A stretch of 64,000 nucleotides of DNA from the NCBI RefSeq assembly GCF_006715045.1, contig NZ_VFML01000002.1, positions 310,001 to 374,000 on the forward strand, in the 5' to 3' direction. Source of the DNA: Amycolatopsis cihanbeyliensis. GTDB lineage: Bacteria > Actinomycetota > Actinomycetes > Mycobacteriales > Pseudonocardiaceae. The notes beneath the pieces are model-generated. The model was not told where the DNA came from, did not search any database, and saw only the letters and a program-made list of their open reading frames with translations. Shown in pieces: positions 50,635 to 60,961 of the stretch (within the stretch, counting starts at the first letter, position 1; every line of letters starts with the position of its first letter). The position numbers and the translations under genes were made by a program.

Positions 50635-51078
50635 ATGCGGTCCTGGATTGTTCGCGGACTCGGTATGGCCGTGCTGCATGCCGTCGCCGCGGTCGCGCTC
50701 GCCAAGGTCACGGTGTACCAGCCGACCGACCTGACAGTGATCACCGCCGTGGTGCTGGCCCTGCTGGTCGGCGCGGCGGCGCTGTGGAGTGCCATCGACG
50801 CCTGGCTGGGACTGGACGACCGCAGCCGGGTCTGGTTCATCGCGGCGCTGGTCTCCGGCCCGGTCTCCGGGCTGCTCACCGTCCTCGGCAGGAGCCTCCT
50901 CGTCGACCAGACCGGGCTGAACGCGCTCGGCAGCGCGCTGACCGGCGGCGCCGCGTTCACCGCGCTGCTGGTGCTGGTGCCGGCCGGCCTGGGGCTGTTC
51001 GTGGGCAGCCGGATCGGCGGCTCGGGACGGGCCGGGGAGGAGTCCGATCAGTTCTCCAGGGCCGAGCCCGCCGGGTAG
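50635..51078 (+). CDS. Small four-helix membrane protein (Rv2536-like, B-4DMT type)
   Basis: 147 residues with four hydrophobic segments (WIVRGLGMAVLHAVAAVALA; a second at about 35-58; then GPVSGLLTVLG and ALLVLVPAGLGLFVGS). Transcribed opposite to its neighbours exactly as Rv2536 lies between pepQ and aroQ in M. tuberculosis. Function unknown. The 3' end overlaps the convergent lipoprotein gene by 31 nt. Confidence 0.8.
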   Translation: MRSWIVRGLGMAVLHAVAAVALAKVTVYQPTDLTVITAVVLALLVGAAALWSAIDAWLGLDDRSRVWFIAALVSGPVSGLLTVLGRSLLVDQTGLNALGSALTGGAAFTALLVLVPAGLGLFVGSRIGGSGRAGEESDQFSRAEPAG

Positions 51079-52559
51079 GCGACCCACTGGCGCTCGGTGA
51101 TCGGCCGGACCGCGGAGTCGTTCAGCTCCGCGGCCTCCGGGGAACGGATCGGCCACAACCTGCCGTCGTCGAGTACCAGCCCCATCCCGGACTCGGGCGC
51201 GTTCACCGCCTTCGCCCCGGGGCGCAGCCGGGCGGTGGCCGGGAGCCCTTCCAGCTCCGGCAGCCTGCGGTCGAGCACCCGCTCGGCGAGCGCGGCGGCC
51301 ACCGAGCGCCGGTCCACCCGGACCACGGTGCCGCCGGTCACCAGGTCCATCGTGCGTACCGGCGAGGGCATCGCGGTCCCGTCCAGTACGGCCAGCGCCC
51401 GCTCCCGGTCCGCGCAGGCGTCCACCCCGTGCGCGTCGATGCCGAAGTGCCGCAGGTTGGTGGGTGCGTCCGCGCCCCCGATCGTGGTGGCGCGGATGAC
51501 ATCGAACGGCACCCGGCCGCACGGGTCGGTCGCGGAAACCGGCGCGTGACCGTCCGGCCGGCGCACCAGGCCGGGCCCTTCCTTCCACGGGCCGGGTATC
51601 ACCACCGGCTGGTACGGGTTCGCGGTGAACTCCCGGTTCCAGAAGGTGATCGTCGTGCCGGCGTCGGTCTCGTGCGCGATGGCGAAGGCGGAGAGCGCGT
51701 CCACCCACATCAGATCCGCGCTGAACGCGTCGACGAGGGACCGCCTCCGCGGGCTCCCGGTGTCGCCCACCGGGACGAAGCCCCGCGGGCCCAGCGCCTC
51801 GACACCGCCGCCGAAGGCCGGGTCCTCGGATCGCACGACGAACTGCCCTGCGCCGTTCCAGCCCGCGGCCTCGCCGGTGGTGTCGGTGAACATCAGGTAG
51901 AACCAGCCGTCCAGGTGGACGGCGGCCGGCTGGCCCGCGCCGTAGATGTTGTCCCTGCGCTCGTCGTGCGCGGGCCGCAGGATCGGCTGCCGCGCAGAGC
52001 GGGTGAAATTGGTCCCGTCGTGGCTCACCGCGAGACCGATCGAGTTGCCGAGCGCGTGATCACCCGCGGCTCCGGTGTAGTACAGGTAGTACGTGCCGTC
52101 GACCCTGAGCACCGAGGGATCGCACGTGTGCACGCCGTCGAACCCGCCGGGGTCGCCGGACAGCACGGCTTTCGGCGCGCCACCGCCGGGCCCGGTGAAC
52201 GGTCCACTGGCTCCCGGCGCCTCGGCGTAAAGGATGTCGTCGCCGGGGGGCGGCGCGCTGCCGTACTGGCTGCACCACCACATGCGGACGCGGCCACCGT
52301 CGAGCATCGCCGAGGGGCCGTAGTTGTAGACCGCGTCGGCGGCGCCCGCGGCCACCACCCTGTCGCTCTGCCGCACGTTGTCGACCTCGAGCGGGAGGTC
52401 CCGCGGCGGTGGCGGCTCGGGCTCGGCCCCGCCCGCGATCGGCTGGTCCCCACCGTCGGCCTGGGGCAGCGCGTTGCTCGTGGTGCAGCCGGCGAGGACG
52501 CCCGTGGCGGCGATCAGGGCCGCGGCGACCGCGCTGCTACGACAACGGGCTGTACGCAT
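51048..52559 (-). CDS. Lipoprotein with a predicted glycoside-hydrolase-like beta-propeller
   Basis: 503 residues. Lipoprotein signal with lipobox ATGVLAGC (Cys at 25), then a Pro-rich linker. The bulk has five-bladed-propeller repeats of the GH43/GH32 type: YNYGPSAMLDGGRVRMWWCS, HTCDPSVLRVDGTYYLYYTG, IYGAGQPAAVHLDGWFYLMF. Asp-Pro-Ser and the tyrosine-rich YYLYYTG strands are typical of arabinanase/xylosidase relatives. Enzyme activity and substrate are unproven. ATG follows GGAGG. It interrupts the nusB-aro synteny known from mycobacteria. Confidence 0.75.
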   Translation of the reverse strand: MRTARCRSSAVAAALIAATGVLAGCTTSNALPQADGGDQPIAGGAEPEPPPPRDLPLEVDNVRQSDRVVAAGAADAVYNYGPSAMLDGGRVRMWWCSQYGSAPPPGDDILYAEAPGASGPFTGPGGGAPKAVLSGDPGGFDGVHTCDPSVLRVDGTYYLYYTGAAGDHALGNSIGLAVSHDGTNFTRSARQPILRPAHDERRDNIYGAGQPAAVHLDGWFYLMFTDTTGEAAGWNGAGQFVVRSEDPAFGGGVEALGPRGFVPVGDTGSPRRRSLVDAFSADLMWVDALSAFAIAHETDAGTTITFWNREFTANPYQPVVIPGPWKEGPGLVRRPDGHAPVSATDPCGRVPFDVIRATTIGGADAPTNLRHFGIDAHGVDACADRERALAVLDGTAMPSPVRTMDLVTGGTVVRVDRRSVAAALAERVLDRRLPELEGLPATARLRPGAKAVNAPESGMGLVLDDGRLWPIRSPEAAELNDSAVRPITERQWVAYPAGSALEN

Positions 52560-52674
52560 ACCGACCGTGGACCTCCGTCCGCTCCCCCTCGCGCTCGACC
52601 GCGTCGAGACCTGAGAACAGTCTACGGATTACCTCACCCGTCCTGATGACCACATACGGGTGTTGCGGCGGGGT

Positions 52675-53573
52675 TCAGCTACCGGGCGCGACCAGCTCGA
52701 CCTCGTAGCCGTCCGGGTTCTCCAGGTACGCGGCGTAGTGCTCGGGGCCACCCGCATGCGGGTAACGCTCGGCGAACAGCGGGCTCCAGCCGTGCTCGGC
52801 CGCCCGCGCGACGAGCTCGTCCAGCCGTCGCCGGGACGGCACCCGCAGTGCGATGTGGTTCAGGCCGGGCCGGCACCGGTCGTGGACGTCTCCGGACAGT
52901 GCCGGTGACTGCTCCACCACCAGGTACCAGCCGCCGGACCGCCAGCTCGTTCCCGCGCTCCACCGCTGATACTCCCACCAGCCCAGCGCACCCAGCAGCC
53001 AACCGAAGGACTCCCTCGCACGTTCCAGGTCGGGAACCCACAGCTCGATGTGGTGCACCCCGGTCGCGGGCCGGGCCGGTGCCACGTACACGCGGTGCGG
53101 GCCGCCGTAGTGCTCACCGCCGCCGACATCCTGGAAGCCCAGCCGCTCGGCCAGCTTCCGGCTGGCCAGGTTGGCCTCGTGGACGAGTGCCCACACGGCG
53201 GGCAGGCCGACGGTGTCGAAGCCGTGCTCCAGCAACAGTGCGGCGGCCTCGGTGGCCAACCCCCTGCCGCCGTAGGCGCCGTCCACGAACCAGCCGATCT
53301 CGGCGCCCTCCACGGGCAGTTCCCAGGAGGGGCGCAGGTGGGCGAGCCCGACCACGGTGCCGCCGAGCTCGACCACCCAGTGCCCGGTGCCCTCCGGCCC
53401 CTGGTAGTCCAGCCGCCGCTCGACCATCTCCTTGGCCCGCGCCGGGTCGGAGAGGTCGGCCTCCAAGAACCGGCTCATCTCCGGATCGGCGAACACCCGC
53501 AGCACGGCCGGGGCGTCGGCCCGCCGCAAGCCCCGCAGCCGGACCCGGGGGCCACGCAGCACGGGAAGCGCCG

Positions 53574-53577
<4 letters not shown>
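52675..53577 (-). CDS. GNAT acetyltransferase-VOC domain fusion
   Basis: 300 residues. Residues about 5-165 are a GNAT acetyltransferase of the RimJ/RimL type ([40 protein letters not shown] acetyl-CoA loop; [18 protein letters not shown]). Residues about 168-298 are a VOC (glyoxalase/dioxygenase-fold) domain: [31 protein letters not shown] and a final EVELVAPG with a possible metal Glu. The two domains are joined without a stop. Reaction unknown. ATG overlaps the aroQ stop (ATGA), so it is co-expressed with the shikimate genes. Confidence 0.8.
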
Positions 53578-55162
<1,585 letters not shown>

Positions 55163-55717
55163 CTAAGTCTGTGCGGTGTCCGTGCGATCGGGCTCGGCAG
55201 GCGGGTCCGCCTCGCCGAGCAACTCCAGCACGGCGTCGGCCACCTCGCCGGGAGCGCGCTCGTCGGTGTCGATCTCCAGCATGGCGACCTCGCGGTAGAT
55301 CGGCAGCCGCGCGTCCAGCAGCGCCTTGTAGGTGGCCCGCGGGTTGACCCCGGTCAGCAGCGGCCGCGCCGTGGACATCCCGGTGCGGCGGACACCCTCG
55401 GACATTCCGACGGCGAGGAACACGACCTTATGCGCGGCCAACCGCCGCCGGGTCTCCTCGGCCAGCACCGCGCCACCGCCGAGCGCGAGCACGCCCCCGT
55501 GTTCCTCGAGCGCGGTGGCGATGGCCGCACGTTCCAGTTCCCGGAAGGCGGGTTCGCCCTCGGCCGTGAAGATCTCCGAGATCGTCCTGCCCGCGCGGGC
55601 CTCGACGGCGTCGTCGCTGTCCAGGAACCCGGTGCCGAGCCGTTCGGCCAGCAATCGGCCCACGGTGGACTTGCCCGAGCCCGGAGGGCCGATCAGGACC
55701 GCCCGTGGTCTCACCAT
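55163..55717 (-). CDS. aroK: Shikimate kinase
   Basis: 184 residues from ATG 55717 (GTG 55714, overlapping the aroC stop as GTGA, is equally likely). P-loop [20 protein letters not shown] at about 8-27; [18 protein letters not shown] and [15 protein letters not shown]; lid arginine in TARPLL. The C-terminus carries an extra acidic/proline tail. Phosphorylates shikimate. Confidence 0.94.
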   Translation of the reverse strand: MVRPRAVLIGPPGSGKSTVGRLLAERLGTGFLDSDDAVEARAGRTISEIFTAEGEPAFRELERAAIATALEEHGGVLALGGGAVLAEETRRRLAAHKVVFLAVGMSEGVRRTGMSTARPLLTGVNPRATYKALLDARLPIYREVAMLEIDTDERAPGEVADAVLELLGEADPPAEPDRTDTAQT

Positions 55718-56898
55718 CGCTGCTCCAGCTCGCGCAGGTACGCCTCGGCATTGCGCTTGCTCTCCGCCAGCGAGTCGCCGCCGAACTTCTCCACCGCCGC
55801 GTCGGCGAGCACCAGCGCCACGACGGATTCGAGCACCACCCCGGCCCGCGGCACCGCGCACACGTCCGAACGCTGGTGGATCGCGACCGCGGCCTCACCG
55901 GTGGAGACATCCACCGTGGACAGCGCGCGGGGCACGGTGGAGATCGGTTTCATCGCCACCCGTACCCGCACCGGCTCGCCGTTGGTGATGCCACCTTCCA
56001 GGCCACCCGCCCGGTTCGACCGCCGCGTCACCCCGGTGACCCCGGAACCCGGGTCGATCTCGTCATGCGCCCCGCTACCCCACCGGCGCGCGGTGGTGAA
56101 GCCGTCGCCGACCTCGACGCCCTTCATGGCCTGCACGCCCATCAGCGCCCCGGCCAGCCGGGAGTCCAGCCTGCGGTCCCAGTGCACGTGGGAACCCAGC
56201 CCCGGCGGCAGCCCGTAGGTGATCACCTCGATCACCCCGCCGACGGTGTCCCCCGCCTTCCGTACGGCGTCCACCTCGGCCACCATGGCCTCGGTAGCGG
56301 CCTCGCCGAACGCCCGCACCGGGCTCTCGTCCACGGCCGCCAGGTCCTCGGGCCGCGGCAGCGGCCCCTCCGGAGCCTCGGCGCCGCCGATGGACACCAC
56401 GTGGCTGACCACCTCGGCACCCAGCAACTGCCGCAGATAGGCCCGCGCGACCGTGCCCAGCGCCGTCCGGGACGCGGTCTCCCTGGCACTGGCACGCTCC
56501 AGCACCGGGCGCGCCTCGTCGAACCCGTACTTCTGCATACCGGCCAGATCGGCGTGCCCCGGGCGGGGCCGGGTCAGCGGCTCGTTGCGAGCCAGGCCCT
56601 CGAGCTCGGCCGGATCCACCGGATCGGCCGCCATGACCTTGTCCCACTTGGGCCATTCGGCGTTCTCGATCTGCACCGCGACCGGCCCGCCCTGGGTACG
56701 GCCGTGCCGGACCCCGCCCACGAACTCGACGCGGTCGGTCTCGAACCCCATCCGAGGGCTGCGGCCGAAGCCGAGCCTCCGCCGCGCGAGCTGCTCACCC
56801 AGGTCGGCGGTGGTGACTTCCACTCCGGCCACCATGCCCTCGAGTATGGCCGCGAGGGCGGGGCCATGCGATTCACCAGCGGTCATCCAGCGCAACAC
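55711..56898 (-). CDS. aroC: Chorismate synthase
   Basis: 395 residues from GTG 56898. Makes chorismate with reduced [20 protein letters not shown] near the N-terminus, [39 protein letters not shown] and [16 protein letters not shown] are conserved. First gene of aroC-aroK-aroB-aroQ. The ribosome site upstream of the GTG is weak (AGGA at a long spacing). Confidence 0.94.
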   Translation of the reverse strand: MLRWMTAGESHGPALAAILEGMVAGVEVTTADLGEQLARRRLGFGRSPRMGFETDRVEFVGGVRHGRTQGGPVAVQIENAEWPKWDKVMAADPVDPAELEGLARNEPLTRPRPGHADLAGMQKYGFDEARPVLERASARETASRTALGTVARAYLRQLLGAEVVSHVVSIGGAEAPEGPLPRPEDLAAVDESPVRAFGEAATEAMVAEVDAVRKAGDTVGGVIEVITYGLPPGLGSHVHWDRRLDSRLAGALMGVQAMKGVEVGDGFTTARRWGSGAHDEIDPGSGVTGVTRRSNRAGGLEGGITNGEPVRVRVAMKPISTVPRALSTVDVSTGEAAVAIHQRSDVCAVPRAGVVLESVVALVLADAAVEKFGGDSLAESKRNAEAYLRELEQRW

Positions 56899-56933
56899 AG
56901 GGACGATCCTGTCACGAGCCACGCGAGGACGAA

Positions 56934-57596
56934 TCAACTACCCACAGGCACCTCCCATCCGGTTCCCGGGAAAACGGTGACCAGCCAGGCGGCCGCGATC
57001 AGCCCGGGGCCGTGCGGCACCCCGTCCCGCCAGCGACCGGCCCGGCTCAGCCTCGCCACGGCCGCCATCGACGCGGCGGCCACCGCGGACAGGCAGGCCG
57101 CCAGCACCAGCACCGCCCAACCGCCCACGCCCAGCACGGCGCCGAGGCTGCCGGCGAGTTTCACGTCCCCGGCACCGAGCGCGCGGGGTGCGGCGAGATG
57201 CATCAGCAGGTGCGCGCCGCCGAACACCAGCGCACCGAGCAAGGCACTGGTGGCGAGGGCCGCATCGGGTGCGGCCGTGGCGGCGATGCCCAGCGCCAGC
57301 CCGACCGCCGCATACAGCGGCAGGGTCAGCACGTCCGGCAGCCGCCGGTGTGCGAGGTCCGCCAGCGCGAGCGGAACCCCGAACGCCGTGAGGACCAGCG
57401 GCACGGGCAGCCACCAGTCCGGCCACGCCTGTCCCCACCAGCGCCCGGCGACCACGGCCGCGAGCAACGCCGTGGCCAGCGCGCAGCTCGCCGCGGGCGT
57501 GGCCGCGGGAGGCCGTGCCCGGCCGAGCAGCCACCAGCCGGTCAGGCCTGCGCCCGCACCGGCCGCGGCGAAGAGGAGCATGACCACCAGTCCCAT
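56934..57596 (-). CDS. A24-type prepilin peptidase
   Basis: 220 residues (or 224 if starting at ATG 57608), about six membrane segments. The two catalytic Asp positions are visible: [20 protein letters not shown] (about 82-101) and the GxGD motif in [17 protein letters not shown]. Small actinobacterial versions lack the N-terminal methylase part. Expected to cleave type IV pilin-like or Flp prepilins at the membrane. Same strand as aroC with a 35-nt gap. Confidence 0.8.
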   Translation of the reverse strand: MGLVVMLLFAAAGAGAGLTGWWLLGRARPPAATPAASCALATALLAAVVAGRWWGQAWPDWWLPVPLVLTAFGVPLALADLAHRRLPDVLTLPLYAAVGLALGIAATAAPDAALATSALLGALVFGGAHLLMHLAAPRALGAGDVKLAGSLGAVLGVGGWAVLVLAACLSAVAAASMAAVARLSRAGRWRDGVPHGPGLIAAAWLVTVFPGTGWEVPVGS

Positions 57597-57800
57597 ACCC
57601 ACGAGCATCGAACAGGCGAGCGAACCAGGGCAAGGAACGGTAGGTGTGAACGGTCCGTTCAGCCATGCCGCCCGCGGTGGTCGGCACCGGGCCATCCCGG
57701 CCCCTTTACCCCTCGCCAACGCGATGACCTGCGGCGACAGCCCACGCACACCGCGCGAGCGCGTTCACCGGATCGTTCCGGGCGGCCCCGCGGACGGGGC

Positions 57801-57817
57801 GCGAACGGAGCGTTCGC
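57801..57817 (-). terminator. Dyad after the anti-sigma gene
   Basis: GCGAACG-GAG-CGTTCGC, a perfect 7-bp dyad abutting the anti-sigma stop codon on the minus strand. A second dyad, GAACGGTCCGTTC, is at 57648-57660. The 220-nt spacer 57597-57816 holds no gene that I can support. Candidate terminator. Confidence 0.35.
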
Positions 57818-58476
57818 TACGGCGTCATCCGCAACAGCGGCTTCCCCTCCGGGGTGCGGATCTCCAGTGCCTGGATATCGTCGTCCTGCAGCCTGGTCCC
57901 CACCGAGATGCGCACCGTGTCCTCGGCGACCGCGTGCCAGCTCGCCAGCTCGGCGAGCCCGCCGTCCCGCCGCACCGCCACCAGCGCGTAGTCCCCGCCG
58001 TTGCCCGCGCGGTAGGTACAGGACATCTCCACCTTGCTGCCCCATTCCAGGTTGGTGAGCCGCGCCGTGGCCTGCACCGGCACCGCGTACCGCGAGACCG
58101 GTGTCATGGCCACCCCGGCCGGTTCCTCGGGAGCGACGGGCAGCACCAGTGCGGCGACCGCGGCGGCACCGGCGGCGATGCCCACCACGGCGGCGGTCAC
58201 CGTGCCCACCAGCGTGCGCCTGCGGGCTCGCCGTACCTTGCCGGTCAGCGCGGGCAGCAGGTGCGCGGGCGGCGGTTCGACCGGCACGGTCTCGGTGCGC
58301 GCCTGGGCGAGCAACCCGGGCATGCCGGCCAGCTCGCGCACCGAACGGGCGCAGTCGGCGCACATCCGCAGGTGCTGCTCGAAAGCGAACCGGTCCTCCG
58401 GGGACAGGGCGCCCAGCACGTAGGCGGCGTCGAACTCGCGGAACGGGTCCTCACCCGCGGGATCGTGCCCGGTCAT
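57817..58476 (-). CDS. Anti-sigma factor (RskA/RslA-type zinc anti-sigma)
   Basis: 219 residues. The N-terminal zinc-associated anti-sigma domain has the HxxxCxxC signature in FEQHLRMCADCARSV (about 36-50). One membrane segment follows (LVGTVTAAVVGIAAGAAAVA, about 85-110) and an extracytoplasmic RskA-like C-terminal domain (TARLTNLEWGSKVEMSCTYR). It should hold the adjacent ECF sigma factor at the membrane until an outside or redox signal releases it. ATG overlaps the sigma stop (ATGA). Confidence 0.88.
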   Translation of the reverse strand: MTGHDPAGEDPFREFDAAYVLGALSPEDRFAFEQHLRMCADCARSVRELAGMPGLLAQARTETVPVEPPPAHLLPALTGKVRRARRRTLVGTVTAAVVGIAAGAAAVAALVLPVAPEEPAGVAMTPVSRYAVPVQATARLTNLEWGSKVEMSCTYRAGNGGDYALVAVRRDGGLAELASWHAVAEDTVRISVGTRLQDDDIQALEIRTPEGKPLLRMTP

Positions 58477-58982
58477 GGGGTCACCCCCTTCTCCTCCATG
58501 ATCAGCCGGAGCGCGCGCAGGGCATAGTGCGTGCGGGACTTGACCGTCCCCTCGGCGACACCGAGCCGCAACGCCGCGTCGGCCACCGAAAGGCCGTGGA
58601 AGTAGCACAGCATCAGCACCTCACGATGCCGGGGCGACAGGTCGCCGAGTGCCTCGGCGACCAGCCAGCCCTGCACGGCGCGCTCGGTCCCGTCCGGTTC
58701 GGCCAACTCGGGCGGGGCGTCGGTGGTCACCTCGGAGCGCGCGGCCGCCGAGCGCCAGCCGTCGATCGCGATGCGCCGGGCCACGGTGAACAGCCAGGCG
58801 CGCGCCGAGCCCTGCGACTGGTCCAGCACGCGGGGGTGCCGCCAGGCACGCAGCAGCGTCTCCTGGACCACGTCCTCGGCCCGCGCCCGGTCACCACTGG
58901 TGAGGTGGAGCGCGTAGGACCACAGCGCGGCAGCGTGATCGTCGTGCAGCGCACGCATGAGCTCGTCCTCGACCCCGTTCAC
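58473..58982 (-). CDS. ECF sigma factor (SigL-like)
   Basis: 169 residues. Region 2 (LWSYALHLTSGDRARAEDVV; FTVARRIAIDGWR) and region 4 (LSPRHREVLMLCYFHGLSVA; LGVAEGTVKSRTHYAL) are clear. GTG 58982 overlaps the stop of the small membrane gene ahead (GTGA) and the sigma stop overlaps the anti-sigma start. The operon promoter TGAACC-N16-CGTGTC matches the pattern reported for M. tuberculosis SigL, so this factor is probably SigL-like and transcribes its own operon. Confidence 0.88.
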   Translation of the reverse strand: MNGVEDELMRALHDDHAAALWSYALHLTSGDRARAEDVVQETLLRAWRHPRVLDQSQGSARAWLFTVARRIAIDGWRSAAARSEVTTDAPPELAEPDGTERAVQGWLVAEALGDLSPRHREVLMLCYFHGLSVADAALRLGVAEGTVKSRTHYALRALRLIMEEKGVTP

Positions 58983-59353
58983 CGGGGATCGCGCTCCCGG
59001 GCCATGGCCAGCAGCCAGAGTCCACCGCCGAGCACGCATACCGTCTCCGCCAGCGCGGCCAGCAACTGCGGGGAGCCGTCCAGCACACCCTGCATGCCGA
59101 ACAGGCCCACCGTCACCGACAGCAGGAAGGCGCCGAGTGTGGCCGCGCCGAAGCCGACCGCGGCGAGCGCGGGCAGCCAGTGCCGCCAGCAGGCCACGCC
59201 GACCGCGATCACCACCCCCGCGATCACGTTCACCAGGAACAGCGGGCCGATGACCTCGATGTCGCGGTACCCGACCAGCCACAGGTCGAGGTGGACCCAG
59301 GCCGAACCCAGCAGGCCCAGCACGATCAGCCCGCGCAGCACCACCACGCTCAT
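58979..59353 (-). CDS. Small membrane protein heading the sigma operon
   Basis: 124 residues with four membrane segments (VVVLRGLIVLGLLGSAWVHL; PLFLVNVIAGVVIAVGVACW; a third at about 60-80; LLAALAETVCVLGGGLWLLA). ATG 59353 follows GGAGCGGGC. A longer in-frame start is excluded because it would fall inside the promoter at 59394-59421. First gene of the operon with the ECF sigma and anti-sigma; possibly a signal sensor. Function unknown. Confidence 0.75.
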   Translation of the reverse strand: MSVVVLRGLIVLGLLGSAWVHLDLWLVGYRDIEVIGPLFLVNVIAGVVIAVGVACWRHWLPALAAVGFGAATLGAFLLSVTVGLFGMQGVLDGSPQLLAALAETVCVLGGGLWLLAMARERDPR

Positions 59354-59393
59354 GCCCGCTCCGCTCCGTCGGCGTTCCGGTGACTCTGGCAGA

Positions 59394-59421
59394 GACACGA
59401 GCCTGCCGCTCTCCGGGTTCA
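59394..59421 (-). promoter_or_regulatory. ECF promoter of the sigma operon
   Basis: Minus-strand TGAACC (59421-59416), exactly 16 nt, then CGTGTC (59399-59394). Predicted start about 59387 leaves a 33-nt leader before ATG 59353. Same elements and spacing as the divergent promoter at 59447-59474. Confidence 0.8.
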
Positions 59422-59446
59422 TTTCCGGCCCGGTCCGGCCCGGTAG

Positions 59447-59474
59447 TGAACCTCCCTGCGGGGCGGATCGTGTC
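59447..59474 (+). promoter_or_regulatory. ECF promoter of the Rieske gene
   Basis: TGAACC (59447-59452), 16 nt, CGTGTC (59469-59474). The ATG begins 8 nt after the -10 element, so transcript and reading frame probably start together (leaderless mRNA). Confidence 0.8.
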
Positions 59475-59481
59475 AACGGGC

Positions 59482-59955
59482 ATGACTGCCGAACTGCATA
59501 CCCGTCGCACAGCACTCACCGTCGGGGCGGCCACCGCGGGCGCCGTCGCCGGCACGGTCGCGCTCACCGCGTGCGGATCCAGCGACTCCGGTTCGAACAC
59601 GCCGCAGGACCAGACCGGCACCGGCACGGGCACCGGGACCGGCGCGGGAGACGCGCCGAGCGGCGACCAACCGCTGGCGGCGCTGGAGGACATCGGGGTG
59701 GGCGAGGCCAAAGCCGTCACGATGAACGGCGAGGACGTCATCGTGTCCCGGCCCGACGACACCACCGCGGCCGCGTTCAGCGCTGTCTGCACGCACCAGG
59801 GCTGCAAGGTCCAGCCGGACGGGGCCGAGCTGCGCTGCCCGTGCCACGGCTCGGTGTTCGACGCCGGCACCGGCGAGGTACGCAACGGCCCGGCGAGCGA
59901 GCCGCTGCCCAAGGTGAACGTCCGCGTGCAGGATGGCCAGATCCTGCCCGCCTGA
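59482..59955 (+). CDS. Tat-exported Rieske [2Fe-2S] lipoprotein
   Basis: 157 residues. HTRRTALTVGAATAGAVAG is a twin-arginine signal and ALTAC a lipobox (Cys near 31), so a membrane-anchored exported protein. A TG-repeat/Pro linker is followed by the Rieske domain: CTHQGCKVQ (first Cys/His pair, about 103-111) and CPCHGSVFD (second pair, about 119-127). Carries one electron outside the membrane; partner unknown. ATG 59482 is 8 nt downstream of the -10. Presumably controlled by the neighbouring ECF sigma. Confidence 0.9.
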   Translation: MTAELHTRRTALTVGAATAGAVAGTVALTACGSSDSGSNTPQDQTGTGTGTGTGAGDAPSGDQPLAALEDIGVGEAKAVTMNGEDVIVSRPDDTTAAAFSAVCTHQGCKVQPDGAELRCPCHGSVFDAGTGEVRNGPASEPLPKVNVRVQDGQILPA

Positions 59956-59971
59956 CCCAACCCCCAGAAAA

Positions 59972-60054
59972 GCCCTGAACGTGGCTTTCGGGACGTCAGA
60001 TGTCCCGAAAGCCACGTTCACGACGTCCAACGTCCCGACAGTGGCGTTCAGGGC
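59972..60054. repeat. 83-bp dispersed element, copy 2 (after Rieske gene)
   Basis: Same length and ends as copy 1 (GCCCTGAACG at 59972-59981, CGTTCAGGGC at 60045-60054). Here the left half is a 19-bp perfect hairpin: 59976-59994 with 60002-60020, loop 7 nt. Lies between convergent Rieske and EIIA genes and could serve as terminator. Confidence 0.85.
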
Positions 60055-60058
60055 TCCC

Positions 60059-60511
60059 TCAGGACCAGGTGAAGAGGGGGTCGCCTGCCGCGACGGTGAC
60101 CTCGGGGGTCAGCCCGCTCAGCACGTCGGCGGCGGCGTCCAGGGCCACCACGGGCACCATCGGGGAGTAACCGGCCGCGCTGACCGAATCCGGGTCCCAG
60201 CTGACGATCGGCTGGCCCGCCCGCACCGACTCACCCTTGACCACGTGCAGGGTGAACCCTTCGCCCTTCTGCTTCACCGTGTCGATCCCCAGGTGCACCA
60301 GCACCCCGCGGCCGTCCTCGGCCGTCACGACGAAGGCGTGCGGGTGCAGGGTCGCCACGGTCCCGGCCACCGGCGCCACCGCGTCGGCACGGCCGCCGCT
60401 CGGCCGCACGGCGATGCCGGGGCCGACCATGGCCTCGGCGAACACCGGGTCGGGCACCTCCGTCATCGGCGCGGTCACGCCGGACACCGGGCTCTGCACG
60501 GAGAGTGTCAC
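60059..60511 (-). CDS. crr: PTS glucose-type EIIA component
   Basis: 150 residues. VFAEAMVGPGIAVRP and the active-site segment VLVHLGIDTVKQKGEGFTL with the phosphorylated His (about 73) match glucose-family EIIA. Accepts phosphate from HPr and passes it to EIIB. GTG 60511 overlaps the EIIB stop (GTGA). Gene symbol by function. Confidence 0.9.
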   Translation of the reverse strand: MTLSVQSPVSGVTAPMTEVPDPVFAEAMVGPGIAVRPSGGRADAVAPVAGTVATLHPHAFVVTAEDGRGVLVHLGIDTVKQKGEGFTLHVVKGESVRAGQPIVSWDPDSVSAAGYSPMVPVVALDAAADVLSGLTPEVTVAAGDPLFTWS

Positions 60512-60744
60512 ATCAAGTCCTGGATATCGCTGGCGATGGTGTCCGCCTCGGGGCCGACGATGACCTGAACGACCGACCCCGCCTTCATCACCCCGTGCGC
60601 ACCCGCCTTCTTCAGCGCGGCCTCGTCGACGAGGGAGCCGTCCTCCAGCTCACACCGCAGCCGGGTGATGCAACCCTCGATGTCGATGACGTTGTCGGCG
60701 CCACCGAGTGCCGCGAGAATCTGCTCCGGCCTTTCATCCGCCAC
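60508..60744 (-). CDS. PTS EIIB component (glucose/GlcNAc type)
   Basis: 78 residues from GTG 60744, after AGGAGG. IDIEGCITRLRCELEDGSLV carries the phospho-accepting Cys at about residue 25. Small standalone EIIB as in actinobacterial N-acetylglucosamine systems (nagF-like). Coupled to EIIA by a 4-nt overlap. Divergent from the GntR gene across a palindromic operator. Confidence 0.9.
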   Translation of the reverse strand: MADERPEQILAALGGADNVIDIEGCITRLRCELEDGSLVDEAALKKAGAHGVMKAGSVVQVIVGPEADTIASDIQDLM

Positions 60745-60883
60745 AGCGGCCTCCTTGCTCTGTACGTGTCGCGTCGGCTGCAGCATCCCGCCGCGGGACA
60801 GCGATATCACCGCCGTGTCGAACACGAACTCGTAACGGTGGTTGACACCCGTCGCGCGGCGGAGCATTCTGCCCCATCAGCGA

Positions 60884-60897
60884 ATGGTCTAGACCGG
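60884..60897. promoter_or_regulatory. DasR-type operator (dre-like palindrome)
   Basis: ATGGTCTAGACCGG with the perfect core GGTCTAGACC at 60886-60895. It resembles the DasR box of Streptomyces (ACTGGTCTAGACCACT) and lies in the divergent spacer between EIIB and the GntR gene, so the regulator could control both directions. Confidence 0.75.
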
Positions 60898-60961
60898 AAC
60901 GTACCAATGTTCCGGCCCGGACGCGAGCGCACGTCGGATCAACGGGGAACGGAGGTGCCGG

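Noticed and set aside
55705..58527. Plus-strand open frame of 940 codons over aroC and the prepilin peptidase
   Set aside because: Shadow frame; both minus-strand genes are well supported.
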